Shown here piece by piece: positions 40,737 through 49,770 of a DNA stretch of 53,291 bases. Both the position numbers and the translations under genes were made by a program. The stretch covers positions 1-53,291 of the forward strand of contig NZ_QHLL01000012.1 in the NCBI RefSeq assembly GCF_006864535.1. Direction: 5' to 3'. This DNA comes from Campylobacter sp. MIT 12-8780. Lineage in GTDB: Bacteria > Campylobacterota > Campylobacteria > Campylobacterales > Campylobacteraceae. Position 1 is the first letter of the stretch. Every line of letters starts with the position of its first letter. The notes under the pieces were generated by a model. That model was given only the letters and a program-made list of their open reading frames with translations, had not been told where the DNA came from and did no database searches.

Positions 40737-40881
40737 TAGACAAAAATATCATATTTATCATTGTTCTCACAGCTCTTATTATATTCATTAAAAAATGCTT
40801 TTAAAACACCATTTCATAGCAATTCAAAAAGAATATATATTTTCTTAAAAAATTACTTCTTTTTTTACCTTTGAAAAAAAT

Positions 40882-41297
40882 GGAAGTGTCATAATAGAAA
40901 AATCACTTTCAAAAATCCTTTTTAACATAAAATGATAACATTCTATCAAAATAATAACTCTCAAAAGCCTATAAAATAGGCTATGGAAGTGTCATAATAG
41001 AAAAAAATCCCTATTTATAAGGCATTTTTGTGTTTTTTAATCAAAAATTTTATTCCTTTCTACATTTTTGCGGAAGTGTCATAATAGATTTTGGAAGTGT
41101 CATAATAGAAGTTTTCATTTTTTTAAAGGACTTGAAAGCCCATATACTCATAATACAATTTTAAAAACAATGCTTTGAAAGACTTTTGTAAGTTCATTTG
41201 GAATCTGCATAAATACCTATACAGCAAGTATTTTAAAGCATATTTTTTCAAAAAAAGTGGAAGTGTCATAATAGATTTTGGAAGTGTCATAATAGAA
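40882..41297 (+). repeat. Six iterons, possible replication origin or operator region
   Basis: GGAAGTGTCATAATAGA(A) occurs at 40882, 40985, 41072, 41093, 41259 and 41280, all in the same orientation. Two pairs are spaced exactly 21 bp (two helical turns); the others are 87-166 bp apart. The surrounding 1 kb is AT-rich with no gene. Typical of Rep-bound iterons or a partition site; the rep gene is not in the window. Confidence 0.8.
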
Positions 41298-41695
41298 GCC
41301 TTATAGTAAATTTATAGAATTTAGTAAATAAAAAAAAGAAAATTTAAATATAAATTATTTTTAAAGAAATTAAATTTAAATTTTAATTTTTCTTTAAAAA
41401 TTCTAAATTCAAAAAAAAAAAAAATAGATACCTTTGATTTAGCTTAACTCTGCTAACAAACAAGACAATTTCATTTGCTCCTTAGATTTTACAATCTTAA
41501 TATAAGCTCCTTTGTATTTTTATTTTTACACTACAAACTGTCTGCAAGGCTTTTATGGAATTAAAATTTTGATAAACTTTAACCTACCTTTGCATTTTCA
41601 ATTTAATTTAATATGAAAGGTAGTTTAATCTTAGTTTTTATAACAAAGAGAAGTTTTTTTATTGGAAGATTATTTTTAACAGCGTATGAAAAAAG
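41298..41695. other. Non-coding AT-rich region
   Basis: No convincing gene. Holds an A run of 14 (about 41409-41422) and, on the minus strand near 41475, an AAGGAGCAA ribosome site with an 11-codon ORF (MKLSCLLAELS) that could be a leader peptide or chance. The plus-strand ORF beginning at 41613 is antisense to the repressor's end. Confidence 0.45.
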
Positions 41696-42055
41696 TTACT
41701 TATATAGATTACTTACAAAACTCTCCAATTCTTTCAGCACCTTTTCTTTTTCATTTTTAAGAACATTTTCTTTAAATGGGTTGTTGCTGATAAATTTAGG
41801 CTCATATCCTAATAAAATATAATTTGGATTAGCCCCATAAATTTCGTGCATAGAGCAAATTATATCTGCTTGACAATTAATCTTTCCAAGCTCTACTCTT
41901 GACATAAAACTTTGCAGAAGTCCCATTTTTTTAGCAAAATCAATTTGACTTAAACCACTTAGTTCTCTTATTTCTTTTATTCTTTGCCCAATTTCAACTT
42001 GATTGGCTGTATCTTTATCTTCGTGAGATTCTTGCTCAATATTATTCTCTATCAT
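41696..42055 (-). CDS. XRE-family repressor
   Basis: 119 aa from the ATG at 42055 (TAGGAATTAAGGTT). Helix-turn-helix: IGQRIKEIRELSGLSQIDFA and KKMGLLQSFMSRVELGKINC (residues about 30-65), the standard XRE arrangement, then AGANPNYILLGYEPKF and a helical C-terminus, perhaps for dimerisation. Divergent from the plus-strand operon; probably controls it and itself through the inverted repeat at 42174-42238. Confidence 0.85.
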   Translation of the reverse strand: MIENNIEQESHEDKDTANQVEIGQRIKEIRELSGLSQIDFAKKMGLLQSFMSRVELGKINCQADIICSMHEIYGANPNYILLGYEPKFISNNPFKENVLKNEKEKVLKELESFVSNLYK

Positions 42056-42173
42056 AACCTTAATTCCTAGAAAAAATTTATTTATCTTATCATTCATATC
42101 TTTAAAATCGACTTAACAAATTTTAAAAATATATTCTTAATTTAGTATTAATAAAAATAATTAAAGATATTAT

Positions 42174-42238
42174 AATATTCCTAATAATAATATTATTTTA
42201 TCAAATATGTATAAAAAAATATTATTATTAGGAATATT
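42174..42238. promoter_or_regulatory. 21-bp inverted repeat in the divergent promoter region
   Basis: Arms 42174-42194 and 42218-42238 are exact reverse complements (core ATTCCTAATAATAATA), 44 bp centre to centre. TATAAT at 42244-42249 follows, 30 bp before the first plus-strand gene. A probable operator for the repressor at 41696. Confidence 0.6.
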
Positions 42239-42278
42239 AATGCTATAATTTTTATTAAAATTTTTACAAGGTATTTCA

Positions 42279-42488
42279 GTGAAAAGAAAACATCTCGTAG
42301 TTATAGAATTATTTAATAGAGGAATAAGAACAGACTATTTTTTAAGACAAAACAATCTTAGCAAAGCAAGCTTTTATAATACTATATCAGGTAAAAATGT
42401 CGTTCCAAAGGTTTTGAAAGCACTTGAAAAAAATGGCTTACTTGAAATATTTTACCACGAGTTTCCGCATTTAAGAGAAAAGAAATGA
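42279..42488 (+). CDS. Small putative DNA-binding protein
   Basis: 69 aa, GTG start (CAAGG 8 bases before). FLRQNNLSKASFYNTISGKN (residues about 21-40) has the look of a helix-turn-helix recognition region, followed by PKVLKALEKNGL. Cro-like in size and place. Overlaps the next gene by 4 bp. Confidence 0.6.
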   Translation: MKRKHLVVIELFNRGIRTDYFLRQNNLSKASFYNTISGKNVVPKVLKALEKNGLLEIFYHEFPHLREKK

Positions 42489-43177
42489 CAAGCTTGGATT
42501 TTATACAAGGACTTTCTAAAAAATACAATGTTGAAGTTTATAGAGTTATTAAATGCTTAAAAACAGCCATCATAGAAAGCGGTAATTATGGAGAAATAAG
42601 TGATGAATTGAAAAATAATAAACTTTGTTTTTATGAAACTTTTTATAATAGATTTAAAGAAAAAAGAGTTAGAGAAGTTAAAATTACAAGATATACCTAC
42701 CAAGCTATACTTGACAATTTCATAAGCAATCTTATTGATATATCTAACGAAGAAAGGCTTGCAAATCTCAAATCAAAAACTCTTGCAAAAAATAATATCA
42801 TCAAAGGTAGAATTACAAGGATTAAAGCCTTAGGACTTGATGTAATGACAGAACTTGGTTATGGCTTTGCTCCAAAAAAATTTCTTTTTATAAAAGATAT
42901 TAAAAGCCATTTTTATAAAATTGATAAGCAAATGTATTTTCATATTAAAAAATATCGCAAACATTCACTTAAAATAAAAATTACACTTAGTAGAATTCAT
43001 AGCGATGTGGATTTAGCCGAAGCAAAAGAATTACTTAGTGATTGTGGAGTATATGCCACACAAAGAATTTTTGGCAAGGAAGTAAAAGTATATTGTGCAA
43101 CAAAGCCAAGCAAGGAACAAATTAAGGCTTTGGCTACGCAGCTTAATGAAAAAATTAGCATAGAACTAAGGAGATAA
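42485..43177 (+). CDS. Unknown protein with possible S1-like segment
   Basis: 230 aa, basic. N-terminal helices FIQGLSKKYNVEVYRVIKCL recall the NusA N-terminal pattern, then NNIIKGRITRIKALGLDVMT and GYGFAPKKFLFIKD, which fit an S1-type strand pattern; the C-terminal half (HSLKIKITLSRIHSDVDLAE, VYATQRIFGKEVKVYC) is KH-like at best. Might be an RNA-binding or NusA-like factor. A decisive fold search is needed. Coupled to the gene before it. Confidence 0.5.
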   Translation: MTSLDFIQGLSKKYNVEVYRVIKCLKTAIIESGNYGEISDELKNNKLCFYETFYNRFKEKRVREVKITRYTYQAILDNFISNLIDISNEERLANLKSKTLAKNNIIKGRITRIKALGLDVMTELGYGFAPKKFLFIKDIKSHFYKIDKQMYFHIKKYRKHSLKIKITLSRIHSDVDLAEAKELLSDCGVYATQRIFGKEVKVYCATKPSKEQIKALATQLNEKISIELRR

Positions 43178-43178
43178 A

Positions 43179-44009
43179 ATGACAGAAACAAACAACACCT
43201 CATCATCAAGACCAAGCACTGGTGGTATAGGTAATAAGGGCGATGTTAATCAATATGGTTCAGGTAAATTTGCCCACCCAAACTTAGATTTTGGGGAAGC
43301 AAAAGAAAGAGAATGGCTTGGAGGTAGAAATATACTCAATGCCCTAAGCGAAATTCAACGCTATCACATTATAGAAGAACGAAGCGAAGAAATTCCAAAA
43401 GAATACTTTACTTTGGAACAAATTTGGGATTATCTTAAAATAGGTTTTAAAAGTGGTATGCTTGAAAGCTTTATATTTTCGTGTTTGCTTTGCTTTTTGC
43501 AAGTGATTTATCCAAGCTATAAATACTATTTTCAAAATGAGCCTATTACACAAACAGAACAATTATTTTTTAGCTTAAGCTCATACGCACCTATTGTTAT
43601 TACAACGCTTTTTATGGTATATATCTCTAAATATTACAAAGGCTTACTTACAAGAAGAGCTATTTTTGCCTTAATGAATGGTAGAAGTGCTTCTTTTCTT
43701 CTTAAAGGTATAGCAATTTTTCTTCTTTTTTCGTGGATAATGAAAATTTCACTTGAAAACCCAAAGCTTGTATATTCTTGGGCTGATTGGACTATGTGGA
43801 TTTTTGAACCTTTTATCAGCGGTATTTCAGTAAAACAAGTTTATATATTTTATTATAAATATGCAATTCCAGCTTTACACGACGCAGGCTATGAAATTCT
43901 CTTTTCTATGTGTATCTTTGCTTTTTTGCCTTATATTACCATTTTTTATAAAGGCTACAAAGAGAGAAGAGACAAACAAATAATCCAAGATGAATACCAA
44001 AATTATTAA
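43179..44009 (+). CDS. Inner-membrane protein of the conjugation-like operon
   Basis: 276 aa. Soluble Gly-rich start (SSRPSTGGIGNKGDVNQYGS), then about four hydrophobic segments (IFSCLLCFLQVIYPSY, PIVITTLFMVYISKYY, FLLKGIAIFLLFSWIM, ILFSMCIFAFLPYITIFY). The N-terminal tail is glycine- and charge-rich, so cytoplasmic. The place before the ATPase suggests a T4CP membrane partner, as TraJ/TraG-like proteins in MOBH systems. AAGGAGATAAA. Confidence 0.55.
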   Translation: MTETNNTSSSRPSTGGIGNKGDVNQYGSGKFAHPNLDFGEAKEREWLGGRNILNALSEIQRYHIIEERSEEIPKEYFTLEQIWDYLKIGFKSGMLESFIFSCLLCFLQVIYPSYKYYFQNEPITQTEQLFFSLSSYAPIVITTLFMVYISKYYKGLLTRRAIFALMNGRSASFLLKGIAIFLLFSWIMKISLENPKLVYSWADWTMWIFEPFISGISVKQVYIFYYKYAIPALHDAGYEILFSMCIFAFLPYITIFYKGYKERRDKQIIQDEYQNY

Positions 44010-44028
44010 AGCAAAAGGAAAAAGTGTT

Positions 44029-44610
44029 ATGAATCAAGAAGAATTCATTCAAAAATACAATGAAGAAAGAGACAAATTAAGAGAAACCACTGCCATACTT
44101 GCCAAGCTAAAACCTGAAATAGAAAGAGAGCTTATGCGGACAGGAGAGCTTTCAAGGCGTATAGGCGAAGCTTTAAATATCCAAGATGAAGAATACTATC
44201 TTGCAGGTTATTATGCGAATTTGGGGTTTTTAGGAATTGAAAATTTTATACTTGATAAAAGACGCATTAACAAGCAAGAATATGAGCTTATTAAACGCCA
44301 CCCTATAATCTCTGCTGAAATTTTGGAAGAAAAAGAACTGCACAGAGCAGCTCAATTTGCTCTTTATCATCACGAAAAACCAAATGGAACAGGATATTTT
44401 AGAGTAACTAATTATCCTAAGGAATGTGCTTATATTAATATAGCGGATAGGTTTCAAAGCTATATAACTCATCAAATTTATCGCCCTAAATTTACACTTA
44501 AAGAAGCTATTGACAAAGCTTTAAAAGACTATAGAGATTATATTTTTATTTCTAAAGATGAAATAGATGCTATCGAGCCTGTTTTAAAGGGATTTTATGA
44601 AGTTGTTTAA
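44029..44610 (+). CDS. HD-GYP-like protein that lacks the HD metal dyad
   Basis: 193 aa from the ATG at 44029 (AAAAGGAAAAAGTGTT). The HD-GYP framework is visible: LSRRIGEALNIQDEEYYLAG, FILDKRRINKQEYELIKRHP, and ALYHHEKPNGTGYF. The place of the catalytic LxHDIGK is LAGYYANLGF, so both His and Asp are lost; GYP is GYF. It is probably a c-di-GMP-independent pseudoenzyme, maybe a regulator of the ATPase or HD protein that follow. Overlaps the next gene by 14 bp. Confidence 0.7.
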   Translation: MNQEEFIQKYNEERDKLRETTAILAKLKPEIERELMRTGELSRRIGEALNIQDEEYYLAGYYANLGFLGIENFILDKRRINKQEYELIKRHPIISAEILEEKELHRAAQFALYHHEKPNGTGYFRVTNYPKECAYINIADRFQSYITHQIYRPKFTLKEAIDKALKDYRDYIFISKDEIDAIEPVLKGFYEVV

Positions 44611-45964
44611 AAATAAAACATTCATTGGAAAAGGTTTTGAATTTGAAGATATTAAAACTAGGAAAAAGCTCGTTAATATCTTTCAAGATGATGATAATCG
44701 ATGTAATCACACCTTTGTTTTTGGATCAACAGGAGTGGGTAAAACAAGACTTATTGAGGGACTTATAGAACAAGATATTCCAAAAGGAAATAATGTTGTT
44801 ATCATTGACCCAAAGGGCGACATAACTTTATTTTCAAAATTTTATGAACTTGCTAAACAAAATGGTAGGGAAAATGATGTGATGTTTATAAGTCCTATAT
44901 ACCCTGAGTTTTCTTTACAAATTAATCCGCTGAGTAATTACTATATGGAAGAAGAACTTATCGCTCATATAGTTGCAAGTGTGCCAGCTAAAGATGAATT
45001 TTTCTTTAATATAGCCAATGAAACCACTACAGTTATTGTTAAAACCTTGCTTATTAAAAGGCGATATGAGAAAAATACCGAGCCTCTAAATTTTAATGAA
45101 ATAGCAGAAAAAGCATATTACTCAGGTTTAATTGAGCTTAGAGATGATCTTGAAGAGCTTAAAAATAATGGAGAATATGAGGAAGATGAACTTGATAGAC
45201 TTCTTGTGCTTTTCAATCAAGTCCTTTCTTCTCCTCAGGATTATTTTGCAAAAGTATCATCAACTCTAAGAACTACACTTACTCAAATGACTATGGGTAA
45301 TACAGGCAAAATTATAGGATCGGCAAGAAGCAATGCTTTTATAGACAAGCTTGAAAAAGATGAGGGTGTGCTTTTATATGTAATGACAGGCTCTATGCTT
45401 ACAAGACAGGTTTCAAGTATTATCTCAAAGGTAACTATTTCAATGATACAATCTTGCGTTGGGCGTATTTATGCTTCAGGGAGAAAATTTAAAAAGCCTC
45501 TAATGCTCTATATAGATGAAGCGGCTAGCTCGGTATATATAGGCATAGAAGTTTTATATGCTCAAGCTCGTGGTGCAAAAGTAGCCATTACAGGACTTAC
45601 TCAAAGCTCAGCTGATTTAGTAGCCGAAATCACAAAAGATAGAGCTGATAAGCTTTTAGAACTTACCAATACTAAAATCATTATGCGTTTAAATGATACT
45701 AAATCAGCCAAAACAATTTCTGATCTAGGAGGCAAACACAGGGCTTTTTCTTATTTTTTGACAGTTGAGGGTGGTATTACTTCAAGGGAAGTTGAAGAAC
45801 TTAATATTGAAGCTGATCATATTACAACCTTAGCTAAAAGAGAAATGTATTATTTTGGTTTTGAGGGGAGATTTAAAGGTAAAACCTTAAGAGTAAATGA
45901 TGGTTCTTTAAAAATCACTTTTCCTGATATAACCAAAAAAAGTGGGGCAAAAGGCGATGCTTGA
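44597..45964 (+). CDS. TraD/VirD4-type coupling ATPase
   Basis: 455 aa. Walker A FVFGSTGVGKTRLIEG (about residue 50), VVIIDPKGDITLFSKFYEL, Walker B LMLYIDEAASSVYIG (about 305), then ITGLTQSSADLVAEI and NTKIIMRLNDTKSAKTISDL, the TraG/TraD pattern of conjugative coupling proteins. It lacks the N-terminal membrane anchor, which may be supplied by the 276-aa protein. Joins the relaxase-DNA complex to the secretion channel. Stop overlaps the next start. Confidence 0.85.
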   Translation: MKLFKNKTFIGKGFEFEDIKTRKKLVNIFQDDDNRCNHTFVFGSTGVGKTRLIEGLIEQDIPKGNNVVIIDPKGDITLFSKFYELAKQNGRENDVMFISPIYPEFSLQINPLSNYYMEEELIAHIVASVPAKDEFFFNIANETTTVIVKTLLIKRRYEKNTEPLNFNEIAEKAYYSGLIELRDDLEELKNNGEYEEDELDRLLVLFNQVLSSPQDYFAKVSSTLRTTLTQMTMGNTGKIIGSARSNAFIDKLEKDEGVLLYVMTGSMLTRQVSSIISKVTISMIQSCVGRIYASGRKFKKPLMLYIDEAASSVYIGIEVLYAQARGAKVAITGLTQSSADLVAEITKDRADKLLELTNTKIIMRLNDTKSAKTISDLGGKHRAFSYFLTVEGGITSREVEELNIEADHITTLAKREMYYFGFEGRFKGKTLRVNDGSLKITFPDITKKSGAKGDA

Positions 45965-48161
45965 TCTGATAGAAAGCACGATGAATTATATATACAAGCA
46001 TTCTTTGATTAGAAGTGTAAGCTTTTATATCTTTGTTAGCTTAATTATCTTTTTTTCTTTTATCTTTGTTTTACTTATATTTAATACTGAAATTTTTAGC
46101 CTAAGTGCTTTTTTTGATATAAATACCTATTGGTTTTTAATGCAAAAATACAAAGATATTATTGCTATCTTTCTTATGGTAGAACAAGTTGGACTTATCT
46201 CTATAATACTTTGGCAAGATAGAAAGCTTCAAATAGGCAAAAAAGCAAATACTCAAGTGCATATAGAAGAAATAGCTCATCTTTGGACCAAATACAATAC
46301 ACAAAATTATAAAAATAATAGTGAAAAAACCATATACAACAAAGACCAAAATATAGCCAATATCAACGAAAGTCTCCTTAGCGTGGCTCACTTTAATGAA
46401 ATGCCAAGCTTACTCTTTATAAATGAGACACTAAAGCCTTATGTAAAAAAAATAAGTAGTGGGCATTTAAAGACTATTATTAAGCTCATCAATCTCCTTG
46501 AGCAAAACAAAGATTGCCCTAGTGTAGTTGCTTATGCCAAAACTGAACCTAATATGCTTTATAAAGATAGAGAATATGTGAGCTTTGACAAGAAAACAAG
46601 ATTTGATATTTATGAACAAATTAGCGTATATAAACATTCTTTGAGCGTTGCTAGACTTATCTTAGAACTTATCAAACAAGCTAATATGAGCAAAAAGGAC
46701 TTTATAGGCAAGGCTATCATTGTGGCTTTAGCTCACGATATAGGTAAAATCAAAAAATATGAGATGAAAGGCTTTGGCGAAAATGGCAAGAGAGTTAATT
46801 TTAAAGAATTTAGCGAACAGCCCCATCAAAATCTTTCTTCAATTATTTTATATGATAGTTTTACTGATTGTCCTGATTTAAAGGAAATCGCTGAAGTGGT
46901 GCAAAGACATCATAGCGGAGCTTTGAGTAAAGATGAAGTATTGCTTAAATTTTTAATTGATGCGGATAAAGGCACAAGAGATATAGAACTTGATTTATAT
47001 AGAAAAGGCGAAGAAATTTGTGATTTAAAAGCCAAAACAATATCTGCAAACACCATAAGCAAGCCAAAAGAAAACAAGATCATACCAAAACAAGAACCTA
47101 TCCAAAGAGAAATGATCGAACCCAAAAACCTTGTAAAATTAGAAAATATATTCAATGAGTCTATATACACAAGCTCAAAACCAAACCTAGCTCTTTTAAA
47201 ACTTGATTTAGGCAACAAACTTGAAAATAAAGAATTTGAAAGTCTTAACTCTATTTTGAAAAAAGAACTTCAAATAGATGAGCTTAATTTTTGCACCCAC
47301 GCTCAAGGACTATATCTTGTTTTTATGCAAAAAGATAGAAGCAAGGTGTTTAATCTAGCATACGATATAAGCCAAAGATTAAATTTAAGCGAGTTCAAAA
47401 CTTACCATATAGGCTTAATAATGTCAAGAGACAGCTTAAATTATGAAGACTGCTTGGAAAAAGTAGAACTTGCACTCAACAAAGCTAAACAGAAAAAAAG
47501 CATTATTGTAGATTTTAGGGATATTAAGGGCGATCTTAAAGATAGTGAAAAAATTTCACTAAGTGATGTAAAGCAAGAAGAAGCAACAATAGAACTTAAC
47601 GAAAAACAAAAGGAGAAAATTTTGGATATGGATTTTGAAGATGTATTTGAAAGTTTTGAAAATAAGGTTAAGGAAGTAAAACCAAACAATCCTATCAAAG
47701 AGCAAGCTTTTGATATAGAAAGCATAGAAAGAATTTTCTTAGAGACTTTGAGGACAAAAATCAACACTATGGAAAAAAGGAGTTTTAAAATAGCTAGCAT
47801 TTCTTATAAAAAATTTGTGCTTTTTACCAAAACCTGCCTTATGCAAACTCTTAAAGAAATTCTTAAAAACGATGAAAATTTGGAACAAAAAATACATTAT
47901 CTTATTAGATATTATCGCTATCACGAAGATGAAAATAAACGACTCATTTGGTTTGTAGGCGTTGATAATGGGTATTATGAATCAATGTATTATATTAAAA
48001 ACCCTAATGAAGAGTTAAAAACATTTGCTTGTGTGCCTTTTGAAGCAAAGATGACTTTCAACCTAAGCATAAAAGAACTTGAGAGTATGAAAAAATCTAG
48101 TGAAGTATCATCATATAGCATTTTAGAATACAACATAAAAAAGGATACCAATGAAAAATAG
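45957..48161 (+). CDS. Membrane HD-domain protein with GGDEF-like domain (candidate MOBH-type relaxase)
   Basis: 734 aa from the ATG at 45957 (AAAAGG; the GTG at 45942 overlaps more). Two N-terminal transmembrane helices (about residues 20-90), then an HD domain: YKHSLSVARLILEL (about 225), IIVALAHDIGKIKK (HD at about 260), EVVQRHHSG (about 320). Residues about 395-520 fit a GGDEF/palm fold (LALLKLDLGN, LYLVFMQKDR, LEKVELALNKAKQKKS) but the GGDEF loop is gone. A long helical charged linker and a C-terminal domain follow. The HD part beside a TraD-like ATPase points to TraI_2/MOBH relaxases; a regulatory role is the alternative. Confidence 0.6.
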   Translation: MLDLIESTMNYIYKHSLIRSVSFYIFVSLIIFFSFIFVLLIFNTEIFSLSAFFDINTYWFLMQKYKDIIAIFLMVEQVGLISIILWQDRKLQIGKKANTQVHIEEIAHLWTKYNTQNYKNNSEKTIYNKDQNIANINESLLSVAHFNEMPSLLFINETLKPYVKKISSGHLKTIIKLINLLEQNKDCPSVVAYAKTEPNMLYKDREYVSFDKKTRFDIYEQISVYKHSLSVARLILELIKQANMSKKDFIGKAIIVALAHDIGKIKKYEMKGFGENGKRVNFKEFSEQPHQNLSSIILYDSFTDCPDLKEIAEVVQRHHSGALSKDEVLLKFLIDADKGTRDIELDLYRKGEEICDLKAKTISANTISKPKENKIIPKQEPIQREMIEPKNLVKLENIFNESIYTSSKPNLALLKLDLGNKLENKEFESLNSILKKELQIDELNFCTHAQGLYLVFMQKDRSKVFNLAYDISQRLNLSEFKTYHIGLIMSRDSLNYEDCLEKVELALNKAKQKKSIIVDFRDIKGDLKDSEKISLSDVKQEEATIELNEKQKEKILDMDFEDVFESFENKVKEVKPNNPIKEQAFDIESIERIFLETLRTKINTMEKRSFKIASISYKKFVLFTKTCLMQTLKEILKNDENLEQKIHYLIRYYRYHEDENKRLIWFVGVDNGYYESMYYIKNPNEELKTFACVPFEAKMTFNLSIKELESMKKSSEVSSYSILEYNIKKDTNEK

Positions 48162-48444
48162 ACGGACACAAATTCTTAGAAAAAAGAATAGTAGGATTAT
48201 AGTATCAAGAACGAAAGAGGCGGATATGATCTTAGATTTGGCTCAAAAAACTGATGAAATTTTCTTTAAATTACGCAACCTAGCAGGCATAGAACTTGAA
48301 TATGAACAAGTCGATACTATGCTTGAAGCTTGGGAAAAAATAATGGTAAAAACTTCTGAAGCTTTAAGAAGTATATCTTCTCGCTTAGATTTAGAATATA
48401 TAGAACCAAGCCTAATAAGCATTAGTAAAGAAAAAATCAAATAA
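48151..48444 (+). CDS. Unknown small protein
   Basis: 97 aa, basic at the N-terminus (RRTQILRKKNSRIIVSRTKE), then helical (ADMILDLAQKTDEIFFKLRN, YEQVDTMLEAWEKIMV). Overlaps the HD protein gene by 11 bp, with AAGGATACCA. Possibly a DNA-binding accessory factor of transfer. Confidence 0.55.
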   Translation: MKNRRTQILRKKNSRIIVSRTKEADMILDLAQKTDEIFFKLRNLAGIELEYEQVDTMLEAWEKIMVKTSEALRSISSRLDLEYIEPSLISISKEKIK

Positions 48445-48467
48445 CGACAAAATTCAAAGGATAAACA

Positions 48468-48992
48468 ATGAAAATTAATCAAATCTTAAGATTGATGAAT
48501 AAAACGCCAAAGCAACTTTTTCTTGTGCTTATTTTAGGTATTGTATCAGCCTATACATTATCATTAAACCAGCAAAAAGCACAAGAAAGTGTTATTCAAG
48601 GCATAGTTATCAAAGTTATAGATGGCGATACTATAGATGTGCTTGATTTAAACCAAACAAAACATAGAATTAGACTATATGGTATAGACGCTCCTGAAAA
48701 GAAGCAAAGCTATGGTAATAAAGCAAGAGAATTTTTAGCTTCGCTTATCGCAGGTAAAGAAGTAAAAGTGCTTATCAAAGATAAAGACAAATATCAAAGA
48801 AATATAGGCTTAATTCTTTTAGATGGTATGGACATAAACAAAGAAATGGTAAAAAATGGCTATGCGTGGGCTTATATTGAATACAGCAAAGATTATGCCA
48901 CAGAAGAAGTTGATGCTAAAACTTTTAAATTGGGACTATGGGCTGATAAAAATTCTATAAAGCCTAGTGAATTTAGAAAAATTCATAGATGA
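48468..48992 (+). CDS. Thermonuclease (staphylococcal nuclease family)
   Basis: 174 aa. N-terminal signal anchor (PKQLFLVLILGIVSAYTLSL), then the SNase fold: IKVIDGDTIDVLDL, RIRLYGIDAPEKKQSYG (Arg and Glu of the active site), DKYQRNIGLILLDG (second Arg), VKNGYAWAYIEYSKDYA. Ca2+-dependent DNA/RNA nuclease acting outside the cytoplasmic membrane. SNases are frequent in conjugative elements. AAAGGATAAACA precedes the start. Last gene of the plus-strand operon. Confidence 0.88.
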   Translation: MKINQILRLMNKTPKQLFLVLILGIVSAYTLSLNQQKAQESVIQGIVIKVIDGDTIDVLDLNQTKHRIRLYGIDAPEKKQSYGNKAREFLASLIAGKEVKVLIKDKDKYQRNIGLILLDGMDINKEMVKNGYAWAYIEYSKDYATEEVDAKTFKLGLWADKNSIKPSEFRKIHR

Positions 48993-49125
48993 GAAAAATC
49001 AGCACCAATAGTATTATTTAACTGTTTTAGAAAGCAAAATAATATTACAATTTCCAAAGTGGCTAAAAAGCAAATATCAAAGGAGTATAAAACAAAATCA
49101 TATTTTATGCTCCTAACAGTTTGCC

Positions 49126-49488
49126 TTACTTACCAATATCTGCAAAACCAAACATCATCTTTCCGTGTGAAACTCCTTGCCCTTTTTTTGTATCCGAAGC
49201 TTCATTATATATTTGTGTTTTAACAGGACTAGCAGCTGTTTTAGAGCTTATTTGAATAGCTTTTTCAGCTTTTAAAATCTTATCTCTAGCCATTTCTTCT
49301 TTAGTTCTTCTCTTTCTTTTTGGCTTTGTAATACCATCAAAATGAAAACTGATAGAGGGATTTTTAGAGGCAAACTCAAGTATCGCCTGTTCTATAAAAG
49401 TTCCACGAACACCTCTTGGCACTTGCTTGAGTATTTGAGCAACTTGCTCCGACTTTGGAATAAATTTAACCCATTTATTTTCTTTCAT
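49126..49488 (-). CDS. Basic protein, possibly ribbon-helix-helix DNA-binding
   Basis: 120 aa. N-terminal VKFIPKSEQVAQILKQVPRG followed by VRGTFIEQAILEFASKN resembles an RHH pair of helices; the middle is very basic (KPKRKRRTKEEMARDKI). C-terminus small-residue rich. Relaxosome accessory proteins of MobC type have such a layout. AAGGAGAAATAA ahead of the ATG. Confidence 0.6.
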   Translation of the reverse strand: MKENKWVKFIPKSEQVAQILKQVPRGVRGTFIEQAILEFASKNPSISFHFDGITKPKRKRRTKEEMARDKILKAEKAIQISSKTAASPVKTQIYNEASDTKKGQGVSHGKMMFGFADIGK

Positions 49489-49770
49489 TTATTTCTCCTT
49501 ATCCTTTATATTTTGCTTATCTTCTAAACCTTTACAATACCAAGCTAAGCCTTTTATATCGCTATATATACCAAAGATAAAAATAAAAAATAAAAGCGAA
49601 AATATGCTTATGCCTGCAATTAGATTTGCTTGGCTATCTCTGTGAAAGAAAGCAATTGTTATTATAATGATAAATACAATGCTTGCAAAGATAAGTTTTT
49701 GTAAGCTTTCCTTGACATAAGTCTTGATAGTCCTATTGTTATCAAAATCTTCAAGTTTAATTGTTTTCAT
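49489..49770 (-). CDS. Small membrane protein
   Basis: 93 aa from the ATG at 49770 (AAAGGAGAAAAACA). Two hydrophobic segments (KLIFASIVFIIIITIAFFHR, LIAGISIFSLLFFIFIFGIY) and a charged C-terminus (KGLEDKQNIKDKEK). Stop directly before the next ATG. Function unknown. Confidence 0.6.
   Translation of the reverse strand: MKTIKLEDFDNNRTIKTYVKESLQKLIFASIVFIIIITIAFFHRDSQANLIAGISIFSLLFFIFIFGIYSDIKGLAWYCKGLEDKQNIKDKEK

Noticed and set aside
41613-41822. 69-aa plus-strand ORF downstream of the iterons.
   Set aside because: It runs antisense into the repressor gene, has no ribosome site, and its codon pattern follows the opposite strand.
45957-48161. Cas10-like protein (HD plus palm).
   Set aside because: No Zn finger, no other type III genes, membrane anchor present, and transfer-gene neighbours; kept only as a remark.
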